DNA of 64,000 bases, from positions 5,733,679 to 5,797,678 of the forward strand of contig NZ_CP014263.1 in the NCBI RefSeq assembly GCF_001988955.1, read 5' to 3'. Of the stretch, positions 34,422 to 44,921 are shown piece after piece; the stretch's first letter is position 1, and every line of letters starts with the position of its first letter. Origin of the DNA: Spirosoma montaniterrae. Lineage in GTDB: Bacteria > Bacteroidota > Bacteroidia > Cytophagales > Spirosomataceae. The translations under genes and the position numbers were made by a program. A model generated the notes under the pieces. It was not told where the DNA came from. It did no database searches and saw nothing but the letters and a program-made list of their open reading frames with translations.

Positions 34422-36962
34422 CTACCGACCTTCCCAGTCGCAGGCGGGTAGTAGCCATTCCTGACCGGGATCGATGGGGGCACCGTCGGGGGGCGATTGG
34501 GCCGGAGCACTCACCATTCGGTCGGGGAACTGCATGTACTGGGCGATAAGCCAGCGGTGGTAATCGTACCGGGAACCGCTGGTGGCAGAACTACTATAGT
34601 GCGCTTTTGCCTGACTGAGAGCTTCATGGGCAGTTGCCCGAACGCTGCCATCGATGTCTTTATTTGTCGCCAGTTTAAGCAGTTGATCGAGGTAAAGCCG
34701 TTCGGTTTGCCGGGCTATTTCGCCCGCGTAATCAGGCTGTTGCGCAGTCAGTGTTTTGAGTAACGCGTTATGCAGTTTCGTGAATACGTCGTTCAGGCCG
34801 GGTAATTTACCGTCGAGACTTTTCTGGCGAACCAACCGGGCGCAGCGTTCGGGGTTGAGCAGCATTCGCAGGGTCATGCCAACGGCTGCTTCGGGTGGGC
34901 CGAGCGGATCGAAAGCCAGCCCCGTATGGCGTTTGAACACTTCGCGTGGGTTGGCGTCGTAGCGAAAGGGGCGGGGCGGAATCAACGACAGCACCGTTGG
35001 CGGCACGGCCAGAAACGCCGGGTCGAGCGTTGCCAGCAGTGCGTCTAACGCCCGGTTTTGCTCCGCAGCCGGAACCGTTGAAACCACAGGTTGCCCATCT
35101 CCGCGCAGGGCGTTTGTATAGCTTTGCCCACCCAGCACTTTGGCGACAGCTTCGACCTGATAGCGGTGAAACAGGTACATCGGTACAAATACGTCTTCGA
35201 GCATTGCCATCGGCGTTCCTGCCGGAATTTTCCTGTCCGTAAAATTGGTCAACGCCACCCGGCGCACGTCCATCACGCGCCGGAGTTCGTCAACGGCGTT
35301 GGCACCATTGTCCCAGAGGTGCGTGCCGGGGTGAACCGAACCTTCGGGCCGCGCGTCCTGGTCGGTCAGAAACGACAGTCCGGCACTGTGCATATCGCGC
35401 ACGATTTTGTCAAGTTCCTGCTTCTCATTAGCTCCCGGCGTAAACTGCTCATAACCATAACGAATGCTCCATTTGTCGTAGATGCCGATGCCCTTCGCGT
35501 AAGCATCCGACAGGTCGATGCTGGCACCTTTCACCTTCGCCACCATCGTCGGATAGTCCATCACCGAGGCCCGTCCAAACCGCTCCGGCGTACCGGTACC
35601 ACCGCCCTGCGTACTTGCCAGATAATTGTGCGGCAAGCCGAGCGTATGGCCTACCTCGTGAGCCGCCAATTGCCGTAGCCGGTCGAGCGACATCTGCATC
35701 ATCTCACCCACATGCGAACTGTCGGTATCGAACTTGCCAACCAACCCCTGTGCAATCAGGTAATCCTGCCGAACGCGCAGCGAACCAAGCGTGACTTTAC
35801 CTTTCAGAATTTCGCCCGTGCGCGGGTCGATGATGCTCATGCCATAACTCCAGCCGCGTGTAGACCGATGTACCCACTGAATCAGGTTGTAGCGCACGTC
35901 CATCGGGTCGGCGTCGGGCGGTAGCAATTTTACCTGAAACGCATCGCGGAAACCGGCAGCTTCGAACGCCTGATTCCACCAGCCTGCGCCCTCCATCAGA
36001 GCCGACCGGATGGGTTCGGGTGCGCCGGGGTCCATGTAATACACAATCGGGTTTACGGCTTCGCTTATAGCCGCCGACGGATTTTTTTTCTGGAGCCGGT
36101 GCCGCGAAATATACCGTTTCATAATCGGCTGACTGACGGGCGTGGCATAATCGAAAAACTCGATGCCGCCGTAACCGATGCGTGGGTCGAACGCGCGGGG
36201 CTGGTAGGCGTCGGGGCCAGACTGGATGGTCCCGGACTGGATGGTCCCGGACTGGATGGTCCCATTAAGTGGGGGCAGTTGTACGAAGGAGTGGTGCTGG
36301 TGCATAGTCACAGCCGTGGGCGTTGGCACTACCTCGCGCAGATACGCGCCGGGCTGTTCGCCGGTCAGCGTGATAATGGTTTCAAATTCTGTGTTTTTCG
36401 GAAATGCCTTTGTTCGGGGCAGGTGCAGGGCGCAGCGGCTGGGGTCGAGTTTATACGTACCCTGTTTGATTTGGGCGATGGATTGAACGGCTCCCACGGC
36501 ATCCTGAAGCAGAAACGGCGTCAGATCGACCAACACGTTATCGCCTTCTTCGGCTACAATCTCGAAACCCGCATGAACCGATTTGGCAAAGGATTCTTCG
36601 ACCGCCCGGCGTTCGAGCGGGTCCGGGCTGATGGCGCGGTAGGCGTAGTTTGGTTCAATTAGCAACACTTTGTTGCCGCTGCGCTGAAACGTGACAACGT
36701 GCTCCTGCCCCAGCCTTCCCCGGTCGAGGCCAATATCATTGGAGCCAATGCCCTGCGCCAGCGTGGGGTAATACAGCAGTTCGGTGTTGAACTGGCTGAT
36801 TTCGAGCCATATTTTACCCTTCTTCGCGTCCCAGTAGTAGGTTAGAAAACCGGGATTGCGGCTCATGCCTGCCGTAAAGGTGGCAATGGTCGGGGGCGTT
36901 TGAGCAAGTACGTTCGATAAGATGAAATAAAACAGCAAGAGGAGTGGGAGACGTGTTTTCAT
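34422..36962 (-). CDS. Secreted zinc metalloprotease of the DUF5117/DUF5118 metzincin type
   Basis: An 846-aa exported protease from the ATG at 36962 (MKTRLPLLLLFYFILSNVLA); a start 27 bp upstream would spoil the signal peptide. The extended zinc motif is HEVGHTLGLPH (His435, Glu436, His439, His445), with the Met-turn in SVMDYPTM. The N-terminal region matches the uncharacterised domains DUF5117/DUF5118 of large Bacteroidota proteases. A short tandem repeat adds GTIQSG three times around residues 235-250. The substrate is unknown. The enzyme probably acts in the periplasm or outside the cell. Confidence 0.88.
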   Translation of the reverse strand: MKTRLPLLLLFYFILSNVLAQTPPTIATFTAGMSRNPGFLTYYWDAKKGKIWLEISQFNTELLYYPTLAQGIGSNDIGLDRGRLGQEHVVTFQRSGNKVLLIEPNYAYRAISPDPLERRAVEESFAKSVHAGFEIVAEEGDNVLVDLTPFLLQDAVGAVQSIAQIKQGTYKLDPSRCALHLPRTKAFPKNTEFETIITLTGEQPGAYLREVVPTPTAVTMHQHHSFVQLPPLNGTIQSGTIQSGTIQSGPDAYQPRAFDPRIGYGGIEFFDYATPVSQPIMKRYISRHRLQKKNPSAAISEAVNPIVYYMDPGAPEPIRSALMEGAGWWNQAFEAAGFRDAFQVKLLPPDADPMDVRYNLIQWVHRSTRGWSYGMSIIDPRTGEILKGKVTLGSLRVRQDYLIAQGLVGKFDTDSSHVGEMMQMSLDRLRQLAAHEVGHTLGLPHNYLASTQGGGTGTPERFGRASVMDYPTMVAKVKGASIDLSDAYAKGIGIYDKWSIRYGYEQFTPGANEKQELDKIVRDMHSAGLSFLTDQDARPEGSVHPGTHLWDNGANAVDELRRVMDVRRVALTNFTDRKIPAGTPMAMLEDVFVPMYLFHRYQVEAVAKVLGGQSYTNALRGDGQPVVSTVPAAEQNRALDALLATLDPAFLAVPPTVLSLIPPRPFRYDANPREVFKRHTGLAFDPLGPPEAAVGMTLRMLLNPERCARLVRQKSLDGKLPGLNDVFTKLHNALLKTLTAQQPDYAGEIARQTERLYLDQLLKLATNKDIDGSVRATAHEALSQAKAHYSSSATSGSRYDYHRWLIAQYMQFPDRMVSAPAQSPPDGAPIDPGQEWLLPACDWEGR
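36221..36263. repeat. In-frame 15-bp tandem repeat inside the metzincin gene
   Basis: The unit ACTGGATGGTCCCGG occurs at 36221, 36236 and (13 bases) 36251. It encodes the repeated peptide GTIQS and can change in copy number without breaking the frame. Confidence 0.9.
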
Positions 36963-37165
36963 GCGGGCAAGTTGATTAGTAGTCTCCAAGATAGTGGAAA
37001 TTCGTAGATTTGGCGTTTGGGCGGACCGGATAACACTTGAATCCGTGTTCCGTATATTACTTCATTAAAAAAATCTCTCTTCGCCTTAGACGATTGGCCC
37101 GATTTTAGCCGTTTGAAAGAAGTACGTGCCATACGCTCCGATTTTTGAACCTGATAGTACCCCCA

Positions 37166-40100
37166 ATGGTGAACCCTTACTTTGTTCACAGTAACTTAAT
37201 TCGCTCCACGTTCCCTACCATCAACAGACTGCTGTTCGGGCCGAACAACTGGTTGATTATGGGCCTGTGGCTGCTTATTGGTATGGGTACCGTAGTGGCT
37301 CAGAATCAGGATTCTACGGCCACCCCCGCCCGGCGCAGCACGGGCCGCCGACAGCAGCCCACCGCCCGGCAGATTGCCGCCGATTCGGCCCGTGCCGATG
37401 CCCGCCGACGCGCACAGGCCCGCACCGATTCGATCAAACAGGCCGTTCAGAACCGCACCGACAGCATTCGGGCCGTTCGCTCGGCCAACCGCCGACCCAC
37501 CGTGAACTGGCCCGACCGCCGGGCTACGCGCTTCTCGGAACGGCCTTCGCGTTCGCCGTTCATTCTACGCGACCCCAAAGGTGTTTCAACTGATTTTCGG
37601 CTTAGCCCCGACGGACGTATTGGCGTGAGCGAACGGGTTCGCACGGGCGTGTCGCTGTCGGGTGCGCCAACCCCCAACAATGTACAGGGCCGCAGCGACA
37701 TTCCATCGCCGGGCATACAGGCACCGGGCACTACAACCGCGCCCGATCCACTCGCACCGGGTGCAATTTTGCCCGGTCAGTTACCGCCCGGTTTGGCCCT
37801 GCCCCCATCACGCTACGGATTGCCCTACCGACCCGCCGAAACGATTCCGTATGACACCTACAATGAGCTTCAGAATCAGGCCGTTGGGCAAAATCTCTGG
37901 CGCGAATACGGAGCCAAACGCGACGGGCAGAGTGCCGTAAGCGGGCGCGGGCTGATTCCCAAACTCGAACTGCCGCCTATCGTTGACCGGCTGTTTGGCG
38001 GGAGTCAGGTCGATTTTAAGCCGAACGGGTTCGTAACGCTCGATTTCGGGTATCTTTATCAGTTTATCGACAACCCGATTTTGCCCGTGCGGCAGCGTCG
38101 AAATGGCAACTTTCTGTTTAACGAACAGATTAGTATCAACTTTAACGGTAAGGTTGGCGAGAAGCTGGGCGTACTGGCGAATTTCGATACCAAAGCCAGC
38201 TTCAACTTTGAGAACCAGCTCAAGCTAAATTACAAACCCGGCGGCAACCTGCCCGCGTTCGGTACGGGACAGGGCGTACCGGGTCTGCCCAATTTGCCCA
38301 ACGCGCCGAATTTGCCGGGTGTAAACGGTGCCGCGTCGGGGTTGCCGCAGTTTACGCCCCAGAACGAAAATATCATTCAGGGGCTGGAAGTGGGGAATAT
38401 CAACTGGGCCGTAAATAGTCAGTTGATTCCGGGTGTGCAAAACCTGTTTGGTATCAAAACGCAGTTGCGTTTCGGGCGGCTTAATGCCACGGTGGTCGGG
38501 TCGCAGCAGCGGTCGCGGAAGAGCGAGATTGTGTTGCGGGGCGGCACGTCTAACCGACCCTTCGAGATTCGGGCCGATCAATACGACGAAAACCGGCACT
38601 TCTTTCTGTCGCAGTTTTTTAGGGCCACCTACGAGTCGTCGCTGAAAACATTGCCGCAGGTGACGTCGGGTGTGAACGTGACACGGGTGGAGGTGTATGT
38701 CACAAACCGTACCAACACCACCGAAACGCTGCGAAACGTGGTGGGTTTTCAGGATTTGGCCGAAGGCAATCCCTACAGCCAGAACAACCCCAATTTACCC
38801 CCGTTCTCGCGCAACAACCGGACGCCAGCCAGCAACGAAGCCAACGGCCTGTTCAGTCGCCTGACCAGCAATGCTACCGACCCATTCCGGCAGGTCGACC
38901 AGACCAACGAAGCCCTGACAACCCGGTTTCAGCTTCAGAAAGGCACCGATTACGACCTGTTGCGCGGAGCCAAACGCCTGACCGACCGTGAGTTTAAACT
39001 TCAACCCGAACTCGGGTATATTTCGCTGGTAACGCCCCTTCGCAACGACGAAATTCTGGCCGTTGCCTACGAGTACACCTATCAGGGCCGACGTTACAAG
39101 GTGGGTGAGCTGACCGAAGATTACCAGGCCCGGCGTCCTGAAGAGGTGCTGGTGCTGAAGCTGTTAAAGTCGGCCACATTGCGCAACAATCTCCAGTTGC
39201 CGATGTGGAACCTGATGATGAAAAATATTTATTCCATCAACACGGCGCAGATTGCCCGGCAGGGTTTTCAGTTGCGAATCGTTTACAAAGACGACCTGAC
39301 CGGTATCGACAACCCCAATCTTCAGGAAGGCCGACGGTTGCAGAATCGCCCGCTGGTGCAAATTTTCAATATGGACCGGCTGAACCAACAGCTTGATGCC
39401 CAGCCAGATGGTAATTTCGATTATGTCGAAAATATTACGATAGACAGTCGGTTCGGCAAAATCATCTTTCCGGTACTGGAGCCGTTCGGGTCGTTTCTGT
39501 CGCGGCAGTTCGATCCCGACGAAGAAGCACTCCGGGCCAAATACGTGTTCGATCAATTGTATCGAACCACGCTGGCCGATGCACAGCAACTGGCCGACCG
39601 CAACAAATTTTTCCTGAAAGGCTCGTTTCAGTCGGGCAACGGGACTGAGGTTCAGTTGCCCTTCGGGGTGAGCGAACAGTCGGTTCAGGTAACGGCGGGC
39701 GGGGTGCCGCTGATGCCGGGGCAGGACTATGTGCTGGAGGGCCAAAGCGGGCGGCTTCGGATCATCAACGAAAGCGTAACGAATTCAGGTCGCGAAATTC
39801 GCATCAGCTACGAACAGCCCGACCTGTTCCAGAACCAGATCAGAACACTGATTGGCACCCGGCTCGACTATGCCATCAACCGCGACATCAGTGTGGGGCT
39901 TACGGCCATGCACATGCGCGAAACCCCCGCCGGATTCCTGACCCGTGTGGCCCTCGGCAACGAGCCGGTCAACAACAGCATTGTAGGCGTAAACGTAAAC
40001 CTGCGCAAAGACGCCCCCGGCCTGACCCGCCTGATCGACGCGCTGCCATTAGTGCAGACCAAAGAACTATCGACCATTCAGGCCACTGCCGAGGTCGCGC

Positions 40101-43100
40101 AGTTGTTTCCGGGCACGAACCCTCGTGCCCGCAACGAGAGCTACTTAGATGATTTTGAAGCAGCCCGCACTATTTTCGACCTGACGCGCCAACCTGTTCG
40201 GTGGCGGTTAGGAGCCACGCCCCAGCAGTTTCCGCAGGGTTCGTTTGCCTATCCGCTGCCGTTTGCCTACAACCGCGCCCAGATTTCGGTGTATTCGGTC
40301 GATCCAAGTATTTACACCACCAGCACGCCGGGTTTCGCGGTAGGTCTCGACCCCGAAGAAGCCAACCAAAACGTGTATGAGCGGTATTTTCTGCCGCAGG
40401 ATTTGTTCCCGAACCGCTCACTACGGCCCGTGCAGTTGCCCGAAGCTATCCTGGATGTATCGTACTTTCCGAGCGAACGCGGGATGTATAACTACAACCC
40501 GAATCTTAATCCCGATGGAACGCTGCCCAATCCCCGGCGCAACTTCGGGGCCGTGACGCGGGCCATTGCGTCGGACATCGATTTCGACAATGCCAACGTC
40601 GAAAACCTCACGTTCTGGCTTATGGACCCGTTTGTAGGGGGCGATGCCGGAAAAGTGCGCGGCAATCCCGACAACAACCGGAACATTAACAACACCACGG
40701 GTGGTAAATTAGTCTTCAACCTCGGCGACATCTCGGAAGATGTCATGAAAGACAGCCGTTACCAGTTCGAAAACGGCTTCCCGGCCAGTGGCGTACCCAG
40801 CAGCACTACAGCCACAAACGACCGCGAACCCGGCACTGTGCCTACGCCGTGGGGCTTTGCGCCCCGGCAGCAGTTTGTGACGAATGCGTTTGAGAGTGGC
40901 GGGCGTGAAAATCAGGACGTTGGTCTCGACGGGCTGAGCAGCCGGACGGGTGCGCCCACGGCCATTGCCGAACAACAGTACTTTCAGAGTTACCTGAATG
41001 CGATTCGTCCGCGCCTGTCGGGCGAAGCACTGGCCCAAATCGAGCGTGACCCCTCGAACGATGATTTCCGGTTTTATTTAGGCGATGAAGCCGATCAGCA
41101 GCGGTACATTGTGGCGCGGTACAAGAAGTATATGGGCATGGAAAACAACTCGCCCGAAAACACCTCGACTAACCAGTTTCTGACGCCCGCATCGAGTACC
41201 CTGCCCGACATCGAAGACCTGAATATCGACAACACCATCAACGACAACGAAGCCTACTACGAATATGAAATCGACCTGCGGCCCAACCGGCTGGAGGTCG
41301 GGCGTAACAACATCGTCGACAAAGTAACGGTGCCGCACCCTACCGCACCGGGCGGGGTAGTAACCTGGTATCAGTTCCGTATCCCGGTTCGGGAGCCGAC
41401 ACGCAAAATAGGTAGCATCAACGGCTTTAAGTCGATTCGGTTTGCGCGGATGTACCTCACCGATTTTGCTGAACCGGTGGTGTTGCGCTTCTCGCAGTTG
41501 CAGATGGAAGCCAACCAATACCGCAAATACCTCGGCGACCTGAATCAGCGCGGCTTGCAGGAAGTACCCGAACCTTACGACGCCAACTTTACGGTATCGG
41601 CAGTGAACGTAGAAGAAAACGGCAGCCCGCAAACAACGACGCAAACCGGCGATAAATACGTGTACACCGTGCCGCCCGGCTACGTCCGCGACCGCGACTA
41701 CACGCAGGTGAACACCATCGAACTCAACGAACAGTCGATGCGGCTGAGCGTAACCAACCTGCGCGATGGTGATTCGCGCGGAGCCTTCCGCAACACCAAC
41801 TTCGACCTGCTGTTTCGCAAGCGGCTGAGAATGTTTATCCACATGCACAACGACCAGAACGAGAGCGGGCAGGTAGCGGCCTTTGTTCGGTTGGGTACGG
41901 ATTACACCGATAACTACTACGAAATCGAGATTCCGGGACTTCGGGCCACGCCCCCCGGCAACCAGACCTCCGACGTGGTGTGGCCTGCCGAAAACGAACT
42001 CGATATTGCGCTCGAAGAATTGATTAACCTGAAAGCCGACCGCAACCGGCAGTTAACCCGGCGCACATCGCTGCCATTTTCGCTGCCTTCGGCTAACGGT
42101 CGCTACCGGCTGACAGTGGTGGGCAATCCCGATCTGAGTTCGGTGCAGTCGGTGATGATTGGCGTGCGAAATCCGCGTCAGTCGGGCGATGGCGAACAGC
42201 CGAAAACGTTTACCGTGTGGGTGAACGAACTACGCGCCAATGGCTACGATCAGCACGCGGGAACGGCGGCTGTAGCGGCTGTAAACATGAAATTAGCCGA
42301 TCTGGCTACCATTACGGCGTCGGGGCGGCTTACTACCTTCGGCTTCGGTGGCGTGCAGACGCGCATCGGCGAACGCTCGCGCGACAATACCCTCGATCTG
42401 GGCATTTCGTCGGCTATCTCGGTCGATAAATTCCTGCCCGCCAACTGGGGCTTACGCATTCCGCTGTACGTCAACTACGATTCGCGTACTATCGACCCGC
42501 ACTTCGATCCACTTGATCCTGACACGCCTTTGCAGACGTCGCTCTCGACCAAACCGGAAGGCGCAGATCGCGACAACTACCGGCAGTTGGTGCAGGACAA
42601 CACCACCCGGCGCGGGTTCAACTTCTCGAATGTGCGGAAGATAAAGACCAACCCAAATGCCAAATCGCACTTCTGGGACGTCGAAAACTTTGCGTTTACC
42701 TACGCCTTCAACGACCTGAAGCGGACCAACATTCTGACGCAGGAATACCTGCAACAACAGTACCGGGGCGGCATTGCCTACACCTTCAGCAGTCAGCCGA
42801 AAGCGTTCGAGCCGTTTCGTAACAAAAACAGTTTCGAGGCTCCGTACCTGCGCTGGCTGAAAGATTTTAACCTGACGTTGCTGCCTTCGTTGGTCAGCGT
42901 TCGGACCGATATGGACCGCAGTTTTATCAAAACCCAACTGCGGTCGTCTGACCTGACTACTGACGGCATTACGCCCCAGTTTGAAAAGTATTTCCTGTTC
43001 AACCGCTATTACGACCTGACCTGGAACCTCACGCGCAGTTTGGTGGTCACGTACCGCGCTCAGGCTAATTCGATCATCGACGAACCGGCGGGCGACATCA

Positions 43101-44845
43101 ATACACAGGCCAAACGCGATTCGATCATCAGCAGCATCAAGCAGTTGGGCCGATTGAAAAACTATGTGCAGGACATTCGGGCTACGTACCGCCTGCCGCT
43201 CGACAAAATACCGCTGCTGGACTGGATTGCCGCCGATGCAGTTTATGGCATGGGCTACCAGTTCCAGGCTAACTCGTTCGGTATTGCCGATACGCTGGGT
43301 GTGCCGTTTGGCAATACCGTTCGCAACAACCGAGAGCGGGGAATCACGGGTCGTGTCGACCTTATTCGGCTGTACAACAAGATTCGTTATTTACGCTTTG
43401 CCAACACGCCATCGCCCGTGCGGAAGAATTTTGCCCGAAACCCCGGCGATGTAGAAGACATTCAGCGCAGCGAAAGCAAAGTGCTGAAAAACTTTACGCG
43501 GGCCTTGCTCACCGTGCGCGGTATCAATTTCTCGTACACGTTGCAGGAATCCACGATTCTGCCGGGTTTTTTGCCCACCCCCCGATTCTTCGGCGTTACC
43601 TCCGACAACGCGCCGGGTTTGGGCTTCGTGCTGGGCAGTCAGGACCCAACAATTCATTACCGGGCGGCTGCAAAGGGCTGGCTCACACCCAGCACCGTGC
43701 TGAATACGGCGTTCCAGCAAACGCGGGCGCACAATTTCAACGCACGTACCACGCTGGAGCCGTTTAAAGATTTTCGAATGCAGGTTGAATGGCGGCTGAC
43801 CCGCTCCGATGCGTACCAGGAATTTTACCGACCGGGGGCCATTGGCGGGCCATTCGAGACACAATCGCCCGTGCGCAATGGGCAGTTCGCCATGTCGTTC
43901 TGGTCGTTCCGAACAGCGTTTATCGGGCTGCGTGACGATAGTTCATCGCCCATTTTCGACCGCTTTGAAAGCTACCGGCAGCACTTTGTCGAAAGACTGA
44001 CAAGGGCAAATCCTGAAACGCGCGGGCGGTACGACGTAACCTCGCAGGACGTGCTGATTCCGGCGTTTTTCGCGGCCTACAGCGGGCAACCTATTGAAAA
44101 AGCGCAGCTATCGCCGTTCTACAGTTTCCCGCTGCCCAACTGGCGCGTTGACTACAACGGGCTGTCGGGGCTGGGGCTGATTCGGAAGAATTTCAGCGCG
44201 TTTACGCTCACGCATAGCTACACCTCGAACTACAGCGTCGGTAATTTTATTTCGAACTTAGACTATGGCGCGGCCTACGTGAACTTAGCCGTGCAATACG
44301 ACCCGACCCGCGTAAACGTGGTGAACCAACTGGGGCAGTATGTACCGATTTTCGCGATGAGTACCATCACCATGTCGGAGAAATTCGCGCCCATGCTGGG
44401 GGTTCAGTTTCAGACCAAAAACCGCATCAGCGGGCGGCTCGAATACAACCAAAGCCGCGACATTGCGCTGAGCCTATCAAACGCGCAGGTGGCCGAACTG
44501 AGCAACAAAGATCTGACTGCTTCGGTGGGCTTCACGCGGCAGAACGTGCGGTTGCCGTTCCGGGTCAACGGGGCGTATAAGAAACTGAAAAACGACCTTA
44601 CATTCTCCTGCAACCTGACATTGCGCGATACCCGCGCCATTCAACGCAAGTTAGACGCCGAGCAGATTATTACGGCGGGGAACGTAAACTTCCAGTTGCG
44701 GCCCCAACTCAGCTACATCGTCAACCGGCGGCTTAACCTCAATTTCTACTTCGACCGTACCTTCAACGATCCGCTCGTCTCCAATTCGTTCCGCCGGGCC
44801 ACTACCGCTGGTGGAGTGCAGGTGCGGTTTAACCTTGCCGAGTAG
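37166..44845 (+). CDS. sprA: Cell-surface protein SprA, type IX secretion translocon
   Basis: A very large (2559 aa) outer-membrane barrel protein. SprA forms the 36-strand translocon of the type IX secretion system, which exports gliding adhesins and secreted enzymes. The N-terminus has a hydrophobic signal segment (MGLWLLIGMGTVVAQ; an internal ATG at 37259 is an alternative start). A low-complexity Arg/Ala/Asp-rich region follows (residues about 60-130), then the SprA segments VDFKPNGFVTLDFGYLYQF and NGKVGEKLGVLANFDTKASF, and a proline-glycine-rich loop. The size, a little above that of the Flavobacterium protein, and these segments support the call. An Omp85-like barrel gene follows 76 bp downstream. 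Confidence 0.92.
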   Translation: MVNPYFVHSNLIRSTFPTINRLLFGPNNWLIMGLWLLIGMGTVVAQNQDSTATPARRSTGRRQQPTARQIAADSARADARRRAQARTDSIKQAVQNRTDSIRAVRSANRRPTVNWPDRRATRFSERPSRSPFILRDPKGVSTDFRLSPDGRIGVSERVRTGVSLSGAPTPNNVQGRSDIPSPGIQAPGTTTAPDPLAPGAILPGQLPPGLALPPSRYGLPYRPAETIPYDTYNELQNQAVGQNLWREYGAKRDGQSAVSGRGLIPKLELPPIVDRLFGGSQVDFKPNGFVTLDFGYLYQFIDNPILPVRQRRNGNFLFNEQISINFNGKVGEKLGVLANFDTKASFNFENQLKLNYKPGGNLPAFGTGQGVPGLPNLPNAPNLPGVNGAASGLPQFTPQNENIIQGLEVGNINWAVNSQLIPGVQNLFGIKTQLRFGRLNATVVGSQQRSRKSEIVLRGGTSNRPFEIRADQYDENRHFFLSQFFRATYESSLKTLPQVTSGVNVTRVEVYVTNRTNTTETLRNVVGFQDLAEGNPYSQNNPNLPPFSRNNRTPASNEANGLFSRLTSNATDPFRQVDQTNEALTTRFQLQKGTDYDLLRGAKRLTDREFKLQPELGYISLVTPLRNDEILAVAYEYTYQGRRYKVGELTEDYQARRPEEVLVLKLLKSATLRNNLQLPMWNLMMKNIYSINTAQIARQGFQLRIVYKDDLTGIDNPNLQEGRRLQNRPLVQIFNMDRLNQQLDAQPDGNFDYVENITIDSRFGKIIFPVLEPFGSFLSRQFDPDEEALRAKYVFDQLYRTTLADAQQLADRNKFFLKGSFQSGNGTEVQLPFGVSEQSVQVTAGGVPLMPGQDYVLEGQSGRLRIINESVTNSGREIRISYEQPDLFQNQIRTLIGTRLDYAINRDISVGLTAMHMRETPAGFLTRVALGNEPVNNSIVGVNVNLRKDAPGLTRLIDALPLVQTKELSTIQATAEVAQLFPGTNPRARNESYLDDFEAARTIFDLTRQPVRWRLGATPQQFPQGSFAYPLPFAYNRAQISVYSVDPSIYTTSTPGFAVGLDPEEANQNVYERYFLPQDLFPNRSLRPVQLPEAILDVSYFPSERGMYNYNPNLNPDGTLPNPRRNFGAVTRAIASDIDFDNANVENLTFWLMDPFVGGDAGKVRGNPDNNRNINNTTGGKLVFNLGDISEDVMKDSRYQFENGFPASGVPSSTTATNDREPGTVPTPWGFAPRQQFVTNAFESGGRENQDVGLDGLSSRTGAPTAIAEQQYFQSYLNAIRPRLSGEALAQIERDPSNDDFRFYLGDEADQQRYIVARYKKYMGMENNSPENTSTNQFLTPASSTLPDIEDLNIDNTINDNEAYYEYEIDLRPNRLEVGRNNIVDKVTVPHPTAPGGVVTWYQFRIPVREPTRKIGSINGFKSIRFARMYLTDFAEPVVLRFSQLQMEANQYRKYLGDLNQRGLQEVPEPYDANFTVSAVNVEENGSPQTTTQTGDKYVYTVPPGYVRDRDYTQVNTIELNEQSMRLSVTNLRDGDSRGAFRNTNFDLLFRKRLRMFIHMHNDQNESGQVAAFVRLGTDYTDNYYEIEIPGLRATPPGNQTSDVVWPAENELDIALEELINLKADRNRQLTRRTSLPFSLPSANGRYRLTVVGNPDLSSVQSVMIGVRNPRQSGDGEQPKTFTVWVNELRANGYDQHAGTAAVAAVNMKLADLATITASGRLTTFGFGGVQTRIGERSRDNTLDLGISSAISVDKFLPANWGLRIPLYVNYDSRTIDPHFDPLDPDTPLQTSLSTKPEGADRDNYRQLVQDNTTRRGFNFSNVRKIKTNPNAKSHFWDVENFAFTYAFNDLKRTNILTQEYLQQQYRGGIAYTFSSQPKAFEPFRNKNSFEAPYLRWLKDFNLTLLPSLVSVRTDMDRSFIKTQLRSSDLTTDGITPQFEKYFLFNRYYDLTWNLTRSLVVTYRAQANSIIDEPAGDINTQAKRDSIISSIKQLGRLKNYVQDIRATYRLPLDKIPLLDWIAADAVYGMGYQFQANSFGIADTLGVPFGNTVRNNRERGITGRVDLIRLYNKIRYLRFANTPSPVRKNFARNPGDVEDIQRSESKVLKNFTRALLTVRGINFSYTLQESTILPGFLPTPRFFGVTSDNAPGLGFVLGSQDPTIHYRAAAKGWLTPSTVLNTAFQQTRAHNFNARTTLEPFKDFRMQVEWRLTRSDAYQEFYRPGAIGGPFETQSPVRNGQFAMSFWSFRTAFIGLRDDSSSPIFDRFESYRQHFVERLTRANPETRGRYDVTSQDVLIPAFFAAYSGQPIEKAQLSPFYSFPLPNWRVDYNGLSGLGLIRKNFSAFTLTHSYTSNYSVGNFISNLDYGAAYVNLAVQYDPTRVNVVNQLGQYVPIFAMSTITMSEKFAPMLGVQFQTKNRISGRLEYNQSRDIALSLSNAQVAELSNKDLTASVGFTRQNVRLPFRVNGAYKKLKNDLTFSCNLTLRDTRAIQRKLDAEQIITAGNVNFQLRPQLSYIVNRRLNLNFYFDRTFNDPLVSNSFRRATTAGGVQVRFNLAE

Positions 44846-44921
44846 GAGGCCCATCATTCATTTGTTGCTTCTCCCAACGGAATTGCGCAAAATTGGGTTC
44901 TATAGGAAACAACGTTACAAA

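Noticed and set aside
36099..36662. 187-codon plus-strand frame with LDGPGLDGP repeats
   Set aside because: This is the antisense reading of the metzincin gene and its 15-bp tandem repeat.
41078..41848. 256-codon minus-strand frame within sprA
   Set aside because: Antisense to an unmistakable sprA frame, with no independent support.
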